This document shows, one piece after another, positions 52,173-62,792 of a stretch of DNA of 64,000 bases. The notes below the pieces were generated by a model that saw only the letters and a program-made list of their open reading frames with translations, did no database searches and was not told the origin of the DNA. Where the stretch lies: positions 1-64,000 of the forward strand of contig NZ_SNUE01000002.1 in assembly GCF_012027425.1 (NCBI RefSeq), given 5' to 3'. Within the stretch, counting starts at the first letter, position 1, and every line of letters begins with the position of its first letter. Source of the stretch: Thermococcus sp. MV5 (GTDB taxonomy: Archaea > Methanobacteriota_B > Thermococci > Thermococcales > Thermococcaceae). The position numbers were made by a program, and so were the translations under genes.

Positions 52173-53219
52173 ATGAGAAGATTTCTCTTTCTTTTTCTTT
52201 TAGTCTCTCCAATATTCGCATTCTTCATAAGCCTGTTTATTGGGGCATATCACATGCCGATGGTTAACATAATAAATATGGTATTCTTAAAATCTCTCCA
52301 ACTTATTTCAGGTGTTTTGGCTAAAATAACCCTTGGAAAGCTTTATTTTGATGTTCAAATTCCATATCCAAGCGTTTATCAGACGGTTCTCTTTAAAATA
52401 AGACTTCCCCGGGTTCTTTTAGCTATGATTGTTGGCTCAGCTTTGGCAGTCTCTGGAGCAGTTCTGCAGGCAATATTTAGAAATCCCCTTGTCAATAGCT
52501 ATATTTTAGGGATTTCCTCTGGGGCAGCTTTTGGAGCTGCATTGGCCATAGGACTCTCGTTGGGTTTGGGCGTTACTCCGTTAGCATTTGCTTTTGCTCT
52601 GCTTGCGGTGTTTTTGACAACGTCTCTTGCTAAAATCGGGGGTAGAATAACCCCAGTATCACTAATTTTGGCCGGTGTTATAGTTAACGCGTTCTTTTCT
52701 GCATTAACATCGCTATTGAAGTTTTTAATGGAGCACGAAAAATTGGCAAGTGTGGTTTACTGGCTTATGGGGAGCTTTGCCAATGCTGATTGGCATTCCC
52801 TTAAAGTAGCATTTCCAATTATTTTTGCTGGATGCATTATAATATCTCTAATGCGCTGGCAGCTGAATGTTTTATCCTTTGGAGAAGAGGCCAAGCTCGT
52901 TGGAGTTGAGACTGAAAAGTTGAAGTTTGCCTTTATCTTAATCGTTTCACTTATAACAGCTGCTTCCGTAGCTTTTTGTGGAATAATCGGATGGGTTGGC
53001 TTAATGATTCCTCACATGGTTAGAATGGCTTTTGGACCCGACCATAAGAAGCTAATCCCCCTCTCAATAACCCTCGGAGCTTCTTTTATGGTTCTGGCAG
53101 ACACCCTAGCGAGATCAATAGCCACTTATGAGATTCCAATTGGGATATTAACCACATTACTTGGGATACCCTTCTTTGCTTATTTATTGAGAAAGACGGG
53201 CGGTGGTTGGCATGCTTAA
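52173..53219 (+). CDS. FecCD/BtuC-type ABC permease
   Basis: A 348-residue permease with about ten segments. LRLPRVLLAMIVGSALAVSG-like region (IRLPRVLLAMIVGSAL), NPLVNSYILGISSGA, and GIIGWVGLMIPHMVRM are family signatures. It imports vitamin B12, heme or ferric chelates. It starts five bases after the lipoprotein stop and overlaps the ATPase by eight. Confidence 0.93.
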   Translation: MRRFLFLFLLVSPIFAFFISLFIGAYHMPMVNIINMVFLKSLQLISGVLAKITLGKLYFDVQIPYPSVYQTVLFKIRLPRVLLAMIVGSALAVSGAVLQAIFRNPLVNSYILGISSGAAFGAALAIGLSLGLGVTPLAFAFALLAVFLTTSLAKIGGRITPVSLILAGVIVNAFFSALTSLLKFLMEHEKLASVVYWLMGSFANADWHSLKVAFPIIFAGCIIISLMRWQLNVLSFGEEAKLVGVETEKLKFAFILIVSLITAASVAFCGIIGWVGLMIPHMVRMAFGPDHKKLIPLSITLGASFMVLADTLARSIATYEIPIGILTTLLGIPFFAYLLRKTGGGWHA

Positions 53220-53985
53220 AGTTAAGGGATTATCATTCAGTTATGGTGATTTCAGCGTTGAAAATGTTTGCTTTGAGGTTAAAGAAGGCGAGATTTTAAC
53301 TTTATTGGGTCCAAACGGCAGTGGAAAAACCACGATTTTGAAGAATGTCTATGGGCTGTTAAAGCCAAAGAAAAAGTGCGTCTTCATAGACGGCAGAGAT
53401 TTTCACTCTTTATCCTTAAAGGAAAGGGCTAAGTTAGCTGGTTACGTTCCTCAATCCCATTACCCTCCTTTTCCGTACACAGTTTTAGATGTCGTCGTTA
53501 TGGGCTTGGCATCTCAGCTCAGCGTTTTTGAGAGTCCAAAAGATGAGCATTATGAGAAAGCTCTCGAAAAGCTCAGGCTTTTGGGAATGGAACGCTTTAA
53601 AGACAGACCATATACCCAGCTGAGCGGAGGCCAATTACAGCTGGTTTTAATAGCGAGAGCATTAGTCCAAGAGCCAAAAGTCCTTCTTCTTGACGAGCCT
53701 ACCGCTCATTTGGATTTCAAAAATCAGGTAAAAATCCTCGGGATTATTAAAAAACTCGCAAGGGAAGAGAGAATTACAGCAATTCTGACACTCCATGATC
53801 CAAATTTGGCTTCAATTTATTCAGATAAGATAGCTTTGGTTAAGGAAGGAAGGATTAGAGCCGTTGGAGAGTCAAACGAGATTTTGAGGGAGGAGATACT
53901 TGAAGAGGTTTACGGTGTTCCAATTCACATCTTGGAGTTCAATGGATTCAGGGTTATCATGCCAAAAACGGAGGTGAGCTTATGA
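53212..53985 (+). CDS. ABC transporter ATPase (FecE/BtuD type)
   Basis: A 257-residue ATPase with Walker A GPNGSGKTT, signature LSGGQLQLVLIARAL, Walker B VLLLDEPTAHLD and the switch His in TLHDPNLA. It drives the FecCD-type permease. The ATG at 53212 (GGTGGTTGGC before it) lies within the permease end. Its stop overlaps the methyltransferase start by four bases. Confidence 0.94.
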   Translation: MLKVKGLSFSYGDFSVENVCFEVKEGEILTLLGPNGSGKTTILKNVYGLLKPKKKCVFIDGRDFHSLSLKERAKLAGYVPQSHYPPFPYTVLDVVVMGLASQLSVFESPKDEHYEKALEKLRLLGMERFKDRPYTQLSGGQLQLVLIARALVQEPKVLLLDEPTAHLDFKNQVKILGIIKKLAREERITAILTLHDPNLASIYSDKIALVKEGRIRAVGESNEILREEILEEVYGVPIHILEFNGFRVIMPKTEVSL

Positions 53986-54797
53986 ACATCGACTGGAACG
54001 AAGTCTGGAAGGAACGGTGGGAGTGGACAAGAGAAAACAGTCCCCACAAAGATTTGATAGCTTTTTGGGATAGTTATGCACCAAGATACTACGAAAGGAT
54101 AAAGAAAAACAAAGAAGAGCGTGAAAGATTGATCAAGTGGATAGTTGATACCTTTGAGCTGACCGAAGAGAGCACGGTTCTTGAAATAGGGCCGGGACCG
54201 GGAACTTACACAATCCCTTTTGCAAAGTTCGTGAAGAAAGTCACTGTAGTTGAGCCCTCGAGAGGAATGAGTGAGGTCCTTAAAAAGCATGCAAAGGAGG
54301 AGAGCGTAGACAACATCAAAATCTTACACAGAAGATGGGAAGAAGTCTCAATGAACGATGTTGAATCTTATGACTTGGTTTTTGCATCTTATTCTCTTGG
54401 AGTGCCAGATTTAAGAGAAGCCATTGAAAAGATGAATGCCTTGGCAAAGAAGGGAGTATGCATAATAACAAGTGCAGGAAGTCCTGGTTGGGCAAAAGTT
54501 TATGAAAAGCTTTATCCCCTTGTTTATGGGAGAGAATATAAAGCTTCTTTGGGGCATATAGTCCTCTACAACCTTCTTTATCAAATGGGGATTTATGCAA
54601 ACGTTAAAATTAGAAAGAAAAAGGTTATCGTGGAGTATGACAGCATTGATGAAGCAGTTAATGACTGGGCTCAAAGGTTAAGGACTGAGAAGTTTGAGGC
54701 AGTGAAGAAGGGTTTGCTTGAGCTTTTGGAGATCTCTGATAAGGTTAGGCTTTCCTATGATCACTACAATGCAATCATTTGGTGGGAAAAGTGCTAA
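53982..54797 (+). CDS. SAM-dependent methyltransferase of the chelatase operon
   Basis: A 271-residue class I methyltransferase with motif I VLEIGPGPGTYTIPF and VTVVEPSRGM. It resembles members linked to tetrapyrrole and metal-chelate loci only in position; sequence does not fix the substrate. The ATG overlaps the ATPase stop (ATGA) and its end overlaps the Gate-protein start. Trp-rich N-terminus (NIDWNEVWKERWEW). Confidence 0.87.
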   Translation: MNIDWNEVWKERWEWTRENSPHKDLIAFWDSYAPRYYERIKKNKEERERLIKWIVDTFELTEESTVLEIGPGPGTYTIPFAKFVKKVTVVEPSRGMSEVLKKHAKEESVDNIKILHRRWEEVSMNDVESYDLVFASYSLGVPDLREAIEKMNALAKKGVCIITSAGSPGWAKVYEKLYPLVYGREYKASLGHIVLYNLLYQMGIYANVKIRKKKVIVEYDSIDEAVNDWAQRLRTEKFEAVKKGLLELLEISDKVRLSYDHYNAIIWWEKC

Positions 54798-55741
54798 GCT
54801 TAATAATCGCCTCCACTAAAATAGCATTTAGCTTTTTAAAACGTTCTGTTCCCGGGTTATTGGTTGGAATATTTATAGCTGAGCTTTTAATTGAGAAAGG
54901 AATAATAGAAAAAGCTTCGTTTATAGGTAGGCCTTTTGTTAAGCTTTCAAATCTTCCAGAGGAGTGTGCTCTAGCCTTTGCAGCTGCGTTTTTGAATACG
55001 AGGGCAGGAAATGCCATGCTTATAGATTTTTACAGAGAGGGAAAAATAAGCAAGAAAGAACTCTACATTGCCTCTCTTATGAACGCATTTCCTGCAATGG
55101 TTAGGCACTGGAACTCATTAATCCCCGTTCTTTTGGCAACGCTTGGAGCATTTGGCTTACTTTATTTTGGGATCTTAGTTCTGATTGGATTTATTCAAAC
55201 AACGGTTTTTGCATTCGCTGGGAAACTCTTAATTAAGAGTCCAAAACAAATAAAAAATGTTCAAAAACACACCAAGAATTCCCAAGAGCCGTTTAAAAAG
55301 ATTCTAAGAAAGGCTTTAGCAAAAACTAAGAAGCACTCAATCCCCATTTTAAAAACTATGGTTTTGGCAACTTACATAACTGCCTTACTCATAGCAGCAG
55401 GATTTTTTGAGTATTTAACCTCTCTCGTAAAAGATTTTGCAGCTTTCCTTCCTCTTTCACCAGAGGAAATAAGTGTGGCATTAAGTGCAATGGCAAGCAG
55501 TATAGCGGCTTATACTCTCGGTGCAAACCTCTTAAAAGCTGGATTAATAAGTGAAAAAGCTCTAATAAGATCTCTCCTTCTTGGATCAGTTCTCGCGAAT
55601 ATCACTTTCCTAAGAGTGCTGATTCCTTATTACGTTGGTTTGTATGGAGCTAAAGATGGAACGAAGATTATGCTCATCTCAATGGCAACACGGAGTGCTA
55701 TCATACTGTGCCTTATACTTGTGATGGGGGTGGTTTTATGA
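54791..55741 (+). CDS. Gate-domain (nucleoside recognition) membrane protein
   Basis: A 316-residue membrane protein with about eight segments in two halves, of the Gate/nucleoside-recognition family (related to spore maturation SpmA/B and FeoB-like Gate helices). NTRAGNAMLIDFYREGKI and the second half ASSIAAYTLGANLL are typical. It may move a metal or the chelate across the membrane. GTG start at 54791 with GGTGGG before; the stop overlaps the CobN-like ATG. Confidence 0.75.
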   Translation: MLSLIIASTKIAFSFLKRSVPGLLVGIFIAELLIEKGIIEKASFIGRPFVKLSNLPEECALAFAAAFLNTRAGNAMLIDFYREGKISKKELYIASLMNAFPAMVRHWNSLIPVLLATLGAFGLLYFGILVLIGFIQTTVFAFAGKLLIKSPKQIKNVQKHTKNSQEPFKKILRKALAKTKKHSIPILKTMVLATYITALLIAAGFFEYLTSLVKDFAAFLPLSPEEISVALSAMASSIAAYTLGANLLKAGLISEKALIRSLLLGSVLANITFLRVLIPYYVGLYGAKDGTKIMLISMATRSAIILCLILVMGVVL

Positions 55742-58700
55742 TCTGCTTCATATTGGGTTACGGTGCAAGACCTTTGCCTTTGCTTGAGAAAATATTGAAA
55801 GAGGAAAAAATCGAGGGGATTGTTTTAACAGAACAGAACTGTGAGAAAGAACTTGAGAAAGTTGAAAAAGCCAAGGCAATCTTCATTTATACCCACGAAC
55901 TTCCTGAAATAGTGGAGGAGAAAATTAGAGAGGGCCAAGCTAAAGTCATCGCATGTGCTGGGCTTGAAAACCTAACTACCGTTCCGCAGGAGATTTTAGT
56001 TAAAGCTAAATCCTACTACATCCTCGGTGGTGAGGAGAATTTAAGAAATTTAGCCAAGTTTTTAGCAAACCTGGCAGGTGAAAAGAGGGAATATGAAGAG
56101 CCAAAAGAAGTTCCAATGCATGGGATTTACCACCCAAATTTTGGGGTTTTTGAGAGTTTAGATGAATATTTGGAGGTTTATGATAGGAGACCACTTGTTG
56201 GGATTCTATTCTGGAGAAGTGCCTGGCTTTACAGAGAATCCAGCCCGATTGAGGAGCTGATTAGAACCCTTGAAGATGAAGGGTTGGGAGTTATTCCAGT
56301 CTTTACCTATGGGAAAGACTCAACGACTGGGCTTGGAAAAGAAAAGAGTGAAGCTGTTGAAGAGTTCTTCATAAAAGATGGGAAACCAATTATTGAGGCA
56401 CTGGTAAGTTTGATCTCCTTTGGCACCGTTGATTTAAATAATTTGGAAAAGCTGAACGTTCCAGTATTTGCTCCAATTCGCTCTTATTATCAAAGCCTCA
56501 AAGAGTGGAAGGAAAAAGAAGGCGTTGATTACATGACACAGGTTTATGGAGTGATAATTCCAGAAGTTGCAGGAGCGATTGAACCGATATTTATAGCCGG
56601 AACTGAAAACATTGAGGGCTACAAAAAGGGCGAGCCATACGAAGAACACATAAAATACCTCGTCAAAAGAGTGAAGAAGTGGATTAAGCTAAGGAAAAAG
56701 CCAAAGAAAGACGTTAAAATAGCAATAGTTTTGATAAATCCGCCTTGTAAGGGACTTGAAGCCAGCATTGCAGTGGGGATGGGATTGGATGTTCCAGAGA
56801 GCATAGTTAAGCTCCTCCACAGGCTAAAAGAAGAAGGCTACTATGTTGGGGAAGAGCTTCCAGAGAATGGAGAAGAGCTAATAAGAATGATTTTGGAGAG
56901 AAAGGCAATAAGCGAGTTCAGATGGACGAGTGTGGAAGAAATCGTCAAAAATGGTGGGGCAATTGACTTCGTAAGCTTGGAGGGTTATTTGGAGTGGTTC
57001 AATGAGCTTCCCGAGAACTTGAGAGAAAAAATAGTCAAAGATTGGGGAAGACCGGAGGACGTTTTGGCAGGAAAAGTTGACAAAACATTGGTTGGTATGG
57101 TTTATGATGGAAAGTTCGTTGTTCCTGGAATAAGGTTTGGAAATGTCTTTATTACTCCGCAGCCAAAGTTCGGATGTGCTGGAGCAAGGTGTGATGGAAA
57201 AGTTTGTAGAATTTTGCATGATCCAACTATAACTCCTCCTCACCAGTGGTGGGCTGTCTATAGGTGGATAACGAGGAAGTTTAATGCCGATGTTATGATA
57301 CACTTTGGAACTCACGGCTATTTAGAATTTAGACCAGGGAAAAGCGTTGGGCTTTCTCCTTCATGTGTTCCTGAGGCAAGCTTGGGTGATGTTCCTCACT
57401 TATACGTTTATGTAGTTTCAAATCCGATGGAGGGCGTCATAGCCAAGAGGAGAGGCTACGCAACACTAATAGACCACATTTATCCACCAATGGCAATAGC
57501 TGAAGTTTTGGATGATTTGGATTCGCTCTTGAATCAATATGCAAAGGCAAAGAGCTTGGGAGATGATGCAAGAAGAAAGAAGATTTACGAGCAGATTTTG
57601 GAGAAAGCTGAAGAAAACAAAATAAAACTGAATAATCCTCAAAATGAGGAGGAAACTATCGAGGAAATCCACCGTTACGTTGATTTAATGAGAGGCTCTC
57701 AAATTAATCTCGGTCTTCATGTCTTTGGATATCCACCAAAAGAAGCCGAGAGATTAGCGGAATACATTGCCACGGCAATGGCTTACGATTCCTACGCTTT
57801 CCCTTCGATTAGAAGGGCAATAGCTGAGGCAATAGGCTTAGACTACGACAAGATAAGAAAGAGCCCCTTAGAGACTACAAATGGATTTACAAACAGAGGA
57901 CTGCTGGAGATTTTTCACAAGATAGCAGTTAAAAGCTTAGAGCGTTTGCTTAATGGAGAAGGCTTTGATGTCATTGAGGAAGAAATTGAAAAGTCTGGAT
58001 TCAAAGTTAGGGAGAAAGAAAAGCTTGAGGAAACGTTTAGAAAAGCCCTTGAAGTTGCTCAAAAAGTTGTCGAGTGCGAAAGGGAATATAATGGCTTTTT
58101 AGAAGGTGTGGAAGGAAAATATGTAAAGCCAGGTCCTTCGGGAGCCATAACGAGAGGGAAGTTCGAGATTTTGCCAACGGGAAGGAACTTCTATGCAGTT
58201 GATCCAAGAACTCTGCCAACCAAAGCCGCTTGGCAAATTGGAGTTGAAACCGCTGAAAAACTCTTGGAGAAGTATAAGAAAAAGCATGGAAAATATCCCG
58301 AAAGCGTTGGACAGGTTCTCTGGAGTATAGATGGGTATAAAGCAGATGGCGAACAAATAGCTCAAATTCTCCATTTGCTTGGAGTTAAGCCCATTTGGAA
58401 AGGAGACGTGGTTTCTGAACTTGAGGTAATTCCCTTAGAAGAGCTCGGAAGACCGAGGATTGACGTTCTGGTCAGGATAAGTGGAATTGTTAGAGATACT
58501 TTGCCAAATTACATATACCTCATCGACGAAGCAATAGAAAAGGTTGTTACCTTGGATGAGCCGTTAGAAATGAATTACGTTAGAAAACACTATATTGAGC
58601 ACATTAAAAACCTAATTGAGCTAGGCAAAAGTTTTGAGGAAGCACAGAGGTTCGCAAGGTTTAGAGTTTTTTCAGCTCCACCGGGGGCTTACGGGGCTGG

Positions 58701-59493
58701 TGTAAACTTAGCTGTTGAGTCCTCGGGCTGGCAGAAAGAGGAGGATTTAGCAAAGGTTTGGGTCCAGTGGAGCGGCTACGCTTATGGAAAAGACGCCTTT
58801 GGAGTTGAAGCTCATGAATCATTGGTTTTGAACCTCAAAAGCGTTGACATAATCAATAGAAACCACATAAGCGATGAGCACGACTTAACGAATTGCTGCT
58901 GTTATTTTGCCTATCACGGTGGATTTAAAACGGCAGTGGATGCTCTAACTGGCAAGGATGTAGATATAATCCAGGTCGATACGAGGGACATAAGCGACAC
59001 TAAAATTGTTGATATCAAAGTCGAGATTGAGAGAATAACAAGGACAAAGCTTCTCAACGACAGATGGATTGAGGAAATGAAGAAGCACGGCTACAGAGGG
59101 GCGAGCGAGTTCTCAAAGAAGATTCTTCATCTCTATGGCTGGGAAGCAACAACAAAGCTCGTTGAAGACTGGATTTTTGATGAAATAGCGCAAAAGTATG
59201 TTCTTGATGAAGAGATGAGGAGATGGTTTGAGGAGCACAATCCCTACGCTATTGAGGAAATTGCAAGGCGTTTGATTGAAGCTTATGAGCGCGGCTTGTG
59301 GGAGACGAGCGATGAACTCATTGAAAGGCTCATGGAAGCTTACTCTGAAATTGAGGGGCTTTTGGAGGAACACCTTGGTGAAGGGGAAGTTCAAGGCGGA
59401 ACAATTGAAATCTACACTGCCCAAGATGATGAACACTGGAGTGAAAACATTGAGGAGGTGGATAAAATATGGAAGCTCGTGAAAAACGCTTAA
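55738..59493 (+). CDS. cobN: CobN/ChlH-type chelatase large subunit
   Basis: A 1251-residue class I chelatase large subunit, which inserts Co2+, Mg2+ or Ni2+ into a tetrapyrrole with help of ATPase subunits. The signature [16 protein letters not shown] is near 520, before [14 protein letters not shown] and YVVSNPMEG; a three-Cys segment [12 protein letters not shown] lies just ahead (about 480-492). The ATG at 55738 follows GGGGGTGGTTTT. Length is near that of CobN. Metal and substrate are unknown; the window lacks corrin or porphyrin synthesis genes. Gene symbol shows family only. Confidence 0.88.
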   Translation: MICFILGYGARPLPLLEKILKEEKIEGIVLTEQNCEKELEKVEKAKAIFIYTHELPEIVEEKIREGQAKVIACAGLENLTTVPQEILVKAKSYYILGGEENLRNLAKFLANLAGEKREYEEPKEVPMHGIYHPNFGVFESLDEYLEVYDRRPLVGILFWRSAWLYRESSPIEELIRTLEDEGLGVIPVFTYGKDSTTGLGKEKSEAVEEFFIKDGKPIIEALVSLISFGTVDLNNLEKLNVPVFAPIRSYYQSLKEWKEKEGVDYMTQVYGVIIPEVAGAIEPIFIAGTENIEGYKKGEPYEEHIKYLVKRVKKWIKLRKKPKKDVKIAIVLINPPCKGLEASIAVGMGLDVPESIVKLLHRLKEEGYYVGEELPENGEELIRMILERKAISEFRWTSVEEIVKNGGAIDFVSLEGYLEWFNELPENLREKIVKDWGRPEDVLAGKVDKTLVGMVYDGKFVVPGIRFGNVFITPQPKFGCAGARCDGKVCRILHDPTITPPHQWWAVYRWITRKFNADVMIHFGTHGYLEFRPGKSVGLSPSCVPEASLGDVPHLYVYVVSNPMEGVIAKRRGYATLIDHIYPPMAIAEVLDDLDSLLNQYAKAKSLGDDARRKKIYEQILEKAEENKIKLNNPQNEEETIEEIHRYVDLMRGSQINLGLHVFGYPPKEAERLAEYIATAMAYDSYAFPSIRRAIAEAIGLDYDKIRKSPLETTNGFTNRGLLEIFHKIAVKSLERLLNGEGFDVIEEEIEKSGFKVREKEKLEETFRKALEVAQKVVECEREYNGFLEGVEGKYVKPGPSGAITRGKFEILPTGRNFYAVDPRTLPTKAAWQIGVETAEKLLEKYKKKHGKYPESVGQVLWSIDGYKADGEQIAQILHLLGVKPIWKGDVVSELEVIPLEELGRPRIDVLVRISGIVRDTLPNYIYLIDEAIEKVVTLDEPLEMNYVRKHYIEHIKNLIELGKSFEEAQRFARFRVFSAPPGAYGAGVNLAVESSGWQKEEDLAKVWVQWSGYAYGKDAFGVEAHESLVLNLKSVDIINRNHISDEHDLTNCCCYFAYHGGFKTAVDALTGKDVDIIQVDTRDISDTKIVDIKVEIERITRTKLLNDRWIEEMKKHGYRGASEFSKKILHLYGWEATTKLVEDWIFDEIAQKYVLDEEMRRWFEEHNPYAIEEIARRLIEAYERGLWETSDELIERLMEAYSEIEGLLEEHLGEGEVQGGTIEIYTAQDDEHWSENIEEVDKIWKLVKNA

Positions 59494-61382
59494 TCTTCCC
59501 ATTTTCCGCCATAGTTGGACAGGAAAAGGCTAAATTAGCCTTGCTCTGTGTAGCGGTTAATCCGCTGATAGGAGGAGTTTTATTAAAGGGAGACAAAGGG
59601 ACTGGGAAATCAACCCTAGTTAGGGCTTTGACTAACGTTTTGCCCGAAATTGAAGTTGTGGCGGATTGTTCGTTCAACTGCAATCCAATGAACCCCTTAG
59701 AGATGTGCGACAGCTGCTATGAGAGATATGAAAGAGGTGAGGGCTTACCAGTTGCCAAAAGAAGAATGAGGGTTGTTGATTTGCCCTTAAGCGTTACAAT
59801 AGATAGATTGGTTGGAACTGTGGATGTAGAGCGCTTTTTAAAGGAGGGCAAAAAAGCTCTGCAGCCGGGAATATTAGCGGAGGCTAATAGGGGAGTGCTT
59901 TACATCGATGAGGTCAACCTCTTAGATGACTACATAGCCGATTCGCTCTTAGATGCTGCAGCAATGGGATGGAACACGATAGAGAGGGAAGGAATCTCAT
60001 TTAGACATCCAGCCCGCTTCATCTTAGTCGGGAGCATGAATCCAGAGGAAGGTGAGCTTAGACCCCAAATCCTCGATAGATTTGGTCTGTGTGTTGAAGT
60101 TTCAGCGCCGATGAACCCTGAGGATAGGATAGAGATAGTTAAAAGAGTGGAGGAATTTCATGAGGACCCAATAAGCTTTTACAAGCAGTTTGAGAGCGAA
60201 GAGAAAAAGCTTACAGAAAAGATTGTTAAAGCGAGGAAGCTTCTGCCTAAAGTTGAAATAAGCGATGATTTGCTAAAACTTTTAGCTGAAACTGTGATTA
60301 ATTTAGGCATAAAGACCAACAGAGCTGAAATCACTACAATAAAAACCGCCAAAGCAATAGCCGCTTTAAATGGAAGGAGAATGGTTTCCCTTGAGGATTT
60401 GGAAAAAGCTATGGAGTTAGCTTTGCCGCACCGCCTGAGGGACAAACCTTTTCAAAAGCCACCCCAGATGAAGCCTCCAAAGCCTAAAGATGATAAGGAG
60501 CACAAGCATGATCATAAACACGACCATAAGCATGAGCACAAGAAGGAAGAAAAAAGTGGAAGCGCTCGAAGTCAGGGGGTTGGAAATTTAGAGCAAAATT
60601 TTCGCCCAAGCGAAGCTAAAATCCCAAGGATAGAGAGCAGAAACTTTGATGAAAGCGAACTTACGGGATATCGCTCTTCAAGAGACGTCAGCATCACGGT
60701 AATAAACTTCCCTAAAGGCATTCCAGTTTCATACCTCTCACCAGCTAACGGCAGAATTAAAGACGTTGATTTTTACAACTCGACTATTTGGGCAGTGTTA
60801 AATGGCAAAAAGCCCCCGATAAAGCTTGAGTTAAAGGATGTGCGCATTAGGGTTAGGAAGGCAAAGGCTCCTACGCTCTGGGTTTTGCTCTTAGACTCAA
60901 GCGGAAGTATGGCAGTGAAGAAAAGAATAAGCATTGCAAAGGGGATAGCGGAAAAGCTGGTTGAGAACGGCTACATCAAGAAGTCAAAAATGGCTTTGAT
61001 AGTTGCAAAGGGTAAAGAGGCTGAGGTTTTGGTTTCGCCAACTAAGAACTACTGGGAAGTGTTTGAAAAAATAGAAAATGTTCCAACTGGAGGAAGGACT
61101 CCTCTCAGCTCTGCTTTATACAATCTTTTACTTTTAGCCAACAGAGAGAGAATGAAAGATAAGTCCATCAAAGTTAGAGCGTTTTTAATAACCGATGGAA
61201 AAGCAAACGTTCCCCTTTTTGGCAGTAGAATTAAGGATGAAATCATCGAGCTTGCAAAGGCGTTGAGAAGGAAGGGCATTGAGCTTAACATTTACGATAC
61301 AAATGACAAGGGAATAAACCCGGGAATTTCTTATGTTCCAGTTTTGAAGGAAGTTGCGAACGCTAAAGTTTACAGGACGTGA
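59469..61382 (+). CDS. ChlI-ChlD-type chelatase ATPase with VWA domain
   Basis: A 637-residue fusion. Residues 1-320 are the ChlI/CobS-like AAA module with [23 protein letters not shown] and [20 protein letters not shown]; two Cys pairs lie in DCSFNC and CDSC. A Pro/Lys linker with [15 protein letters not shown] (about 340-357) likely binds metal. The C-terminal VWA domain has the MIDAS DSSGSM near 476, then [11 protein letters not shown]. It is the partner of the CobN-like protein, whose gene it overlaps by 25 bp. Last gene of the operon. Confidence 0.92.
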   Translation: MEAREKRLIFPFSAIVGQEKAKLALLCVAVNPLIGGVLLKGDKGTGKSTLVRALTNVLPEIEVVADCSFNCNPMNPLEMCDSCYERYERGEGLPVAKRRMRVVDLPLSVTIDRLVGTVDVERFLKEGKKALQPGILAEANRGVLYIDEVNLLDDYIADSLLDAAAMGWNTIEREGISFRHPARFILVGSMNPEEGELRPQILDRFGLCVEVSAPMNPEDRIEIVKRVEEFHEDPISFYKQFESEEKKLTEKIVKARKLLPKVEISDDLLKLLAETVINLGIKTNRAEITTIKTAKAIAALNGRRMVSLEDLEKAMELALPHRLRDKPFQKPPQMKPPKPKDDKEHKHDHKHDHKHEHKKEEKSGSARSQGVGNLEQNFRPSEAKIPRIESRNFDESELTGYRSSRDVSITVINFPKGIPVSYLSPANGRIKDVDFYNSTIWAVLNGKKPPIKLELKDVRIRVRKAKAPTLWVLLLDSSGSMAVKKRISIAKGIAEKLVENGYIKKSKMALIVAKGKEAEVLVSPTKNYWEVFEKIENVPTGGRTPLSSALYNLLLLANRERMKDKSIKVRAFLITDGKANVPLFGSRIKDEIIELAKALRRKGIELNIYDTNDKGINPGISYVPVLKEVANAKVYRT

Positions 61383-61403
61383 GAACTTGGACTTTTTAAA
61401 GCT

Positions 61404-61710
61404 TTACGTGATTTCAATTCTTTCAATTGTTTTTGGATATGTACTAGGTGAAACTTTAAGTGAGACTAACTTAATCAAACTTATTGGGGCTAAACCTACT
61501 ATGTAGCCAAGTGAGTTAATTAAGTTGAATGCTCCCACTGCTGTTCCCTTCTCCTTTTCACCAGCAAGTTTCCCACAATTGAAGTTGATGAAATGCTTAT
61601 GAATGACCATGAATAACCAGCAAGAAAGTACGGAAGAAATGCTAATGGTAGGAGATGCTGAATTATGAATGTCTCTATAAGGATGGTTCTGACCTCCTCC
61701 CTGTCAATGG
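61404..61710 (-). pseudogene. Decayed major facilitator transporter fragment
   Basis: Two minus-strand frames give a recognisable MFS pattern: TILIETFIIQHLLPLAFLPY, followed by a membrane-type run in one frame, then after a shift KLAGEKEKGTAVGAFNLINS and LGYIVGL in another. Both ends are missing. This is a remnant of a drug- or sugar-type transporter. It fills most of the 435-bp gap between the chelatase operon and trmO; the rest is AT-rich with a TATA-like CTATAAAAATAG near 61761. Confidence 0.6.
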
Positions 61711-61817
61711 CGAGGGATTAATTCGTTGGAACTAAAACACTAAAATTTTAATCAAGAGCAGCTATAAAAATAGTTGAGATTAGTATTCAGTACAAAATCA
61801 AAAGAGGTGCAGAGACA

Positions 61818-62312
61818 TTGAGAAGTGACTTAATATGTTATAAACCCATTGGTATTATTCACACTCCATTTAAAGATCCGAGAGGGGTTCCAATACAGCC
61901 TTCTGCAGCAAGAGGTATTGAAGGAGAGGTAGAGGTCTTCCCAGAATATGTCAAAGGTCTGAAAGACCTTGAGGGATTTTCACACATAATCTTAATTTAT
62001 CACTTTCACCTAGCGAAACCCAATAGTTTGTTAGTCAGGCCTTATATGGATGCTGAGTATCATGGAGTCTTTGCCACCAGAGCTCCAAGTAGACCCAACC
62101 CAATAGGTCTCTCTATAGTGAGGCTTGTCAGAGTTGAAGGAAACGTACTTCACATTAAAGATGTCGATATAGTAGATGGAACGCCTCTCTTGGATATCAA
62201 ACCTTACGTCCCTGATTTCGACGTTAGAGAGGTTGAAAGAATAGGCTGGCTTGAAAATAACATTCATAAACTCCCAAAGGCGAGGGATGATGGAAGGTTT
62301 GCAAGAAGATGA
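61818..62312 (+). CDS. trmO: TrmO/TsaA-like tRNA methyltransferase
   Basis: A 164-residue single-domain protein of the TsaA (TrmO) family, which in bacteria N6-methylates t6A37 in tRNA using SAM. PIGIIHTPFKDPRGVPIQ, ATRAPSRPNPIGLSIVRL and DGTPLLDIKPYVP are signatures. The start is a TTG at 61818 with GAGGTGC ten bases before. Archaeal homologues without the C-terminal domain are common; the exact substrate is less certain there. Confidence 0.88.
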   Translation: MRSDLICYKPIGIIHTPFKDPRGVPIQPSAARGIEGEVEVFPEYVKGLKDLEGFSHIILIYHFHLAKPNSLLVRPYMDAEYHGVFATRAPSRPNPIGLSIVRLVRVEGNVLHIKDVDIVDGTPLLDIKPYVPDFDVREVERIGWLENNIHKLPKARDDGRFARR

Positions 62313-62348
62313 AATAAATTAAAAATCTTCATAAAACAAAAAGAAGGC

Positions 62349-62522
62349 TCAATAATATCCAATTGGTGCTCTATATGGCCAGTATGCCCTTCTACCATAA
62401 ATCCATCCTGGCCTTTGCCAAGGTGGAAGGTAACTAAAAGGTCCGTTTCCTGGCCATGGTCCAGCCCATCTACCTCTACCAAACCAACCTCTTCCTCTAC
62501 CTCTCCGCCATCCTCTTGGCAT
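62349..62522 (-). CDS. Tiny Arg/Gly/Trp/Pro-rich protein, copy A
   Basis: A 57-residue protein rich in Arg, Gly, Trp, Pro and Tyr. It shares the core PWPGNGPFSYLPPWQRPGW with the next gene (copy B), so the two are paralogues; they resemble DUF5320-like mini proteins. GGAGGTGACACTC precedes the ATG at 62522. The role is unknown, but such proteins accompany NifX-like proteins. Confidence 0.7.
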   Translation of the reverse strand: MPRGWRRGRGRGWFGRGRWAGPWPGNGPFSYLPPWQRPGWIYGRRAYWPYRAPIGYY

Positions 62523-62588
62523 GAGTGTCACCTCCATTTGTTTTTTGACCAAATCTAATGCAAAAATAAAAATTTCAAAGGGAAAAGT

Positions 62589-62792
62589 TCACCAGTCCCA
62601 CCAGTATGTCCACCATGGGTAGTATGGATAGTAATTCCTAGGCCATGCATAATATCCCCATGGTCCTCCAAAGAGCCACCAACAGGAACCTCTTCCAAAG
62701 AGCCATCCTGGCCTCAGCCATGGTGGAAGCCAACTGAATGGGCCGTTTCCAGGCCAGGGCTTCCACCAGTACCATCCCCAACCCCACGGCAT
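62589..62792 (-). CDS. Tiny Trp/Pro/Gly-rich protein, copy B
   Basis: A 67-residue protein of extreme composition, with nearly a third Trp plus many Pro, Gly and Tyr; core PWPGNGPFSWLPPWLRPGW. Its ATG at 62792 overlaps the NifX-like stop (TGATG). The ribosome site GGAGGTGGTGG is formed by the codons for the last residues of the NifX-like protein, so translation is coupled. Confidence 0.75.
   Translation of the reverse strand: MPWGWGWYWWKPWPGNGPFSWLPPWLRPGWLFGRGSCWWLFGGPWGYYAWPRNYYPYYPWWTYWWDW

Noticed and set aside
56878..57315. A 145-codon antisense frame inside the CobN-like gene
   Set aside because: It is a shadow of the strongly coding plus strand, with no ribosome site or family match.
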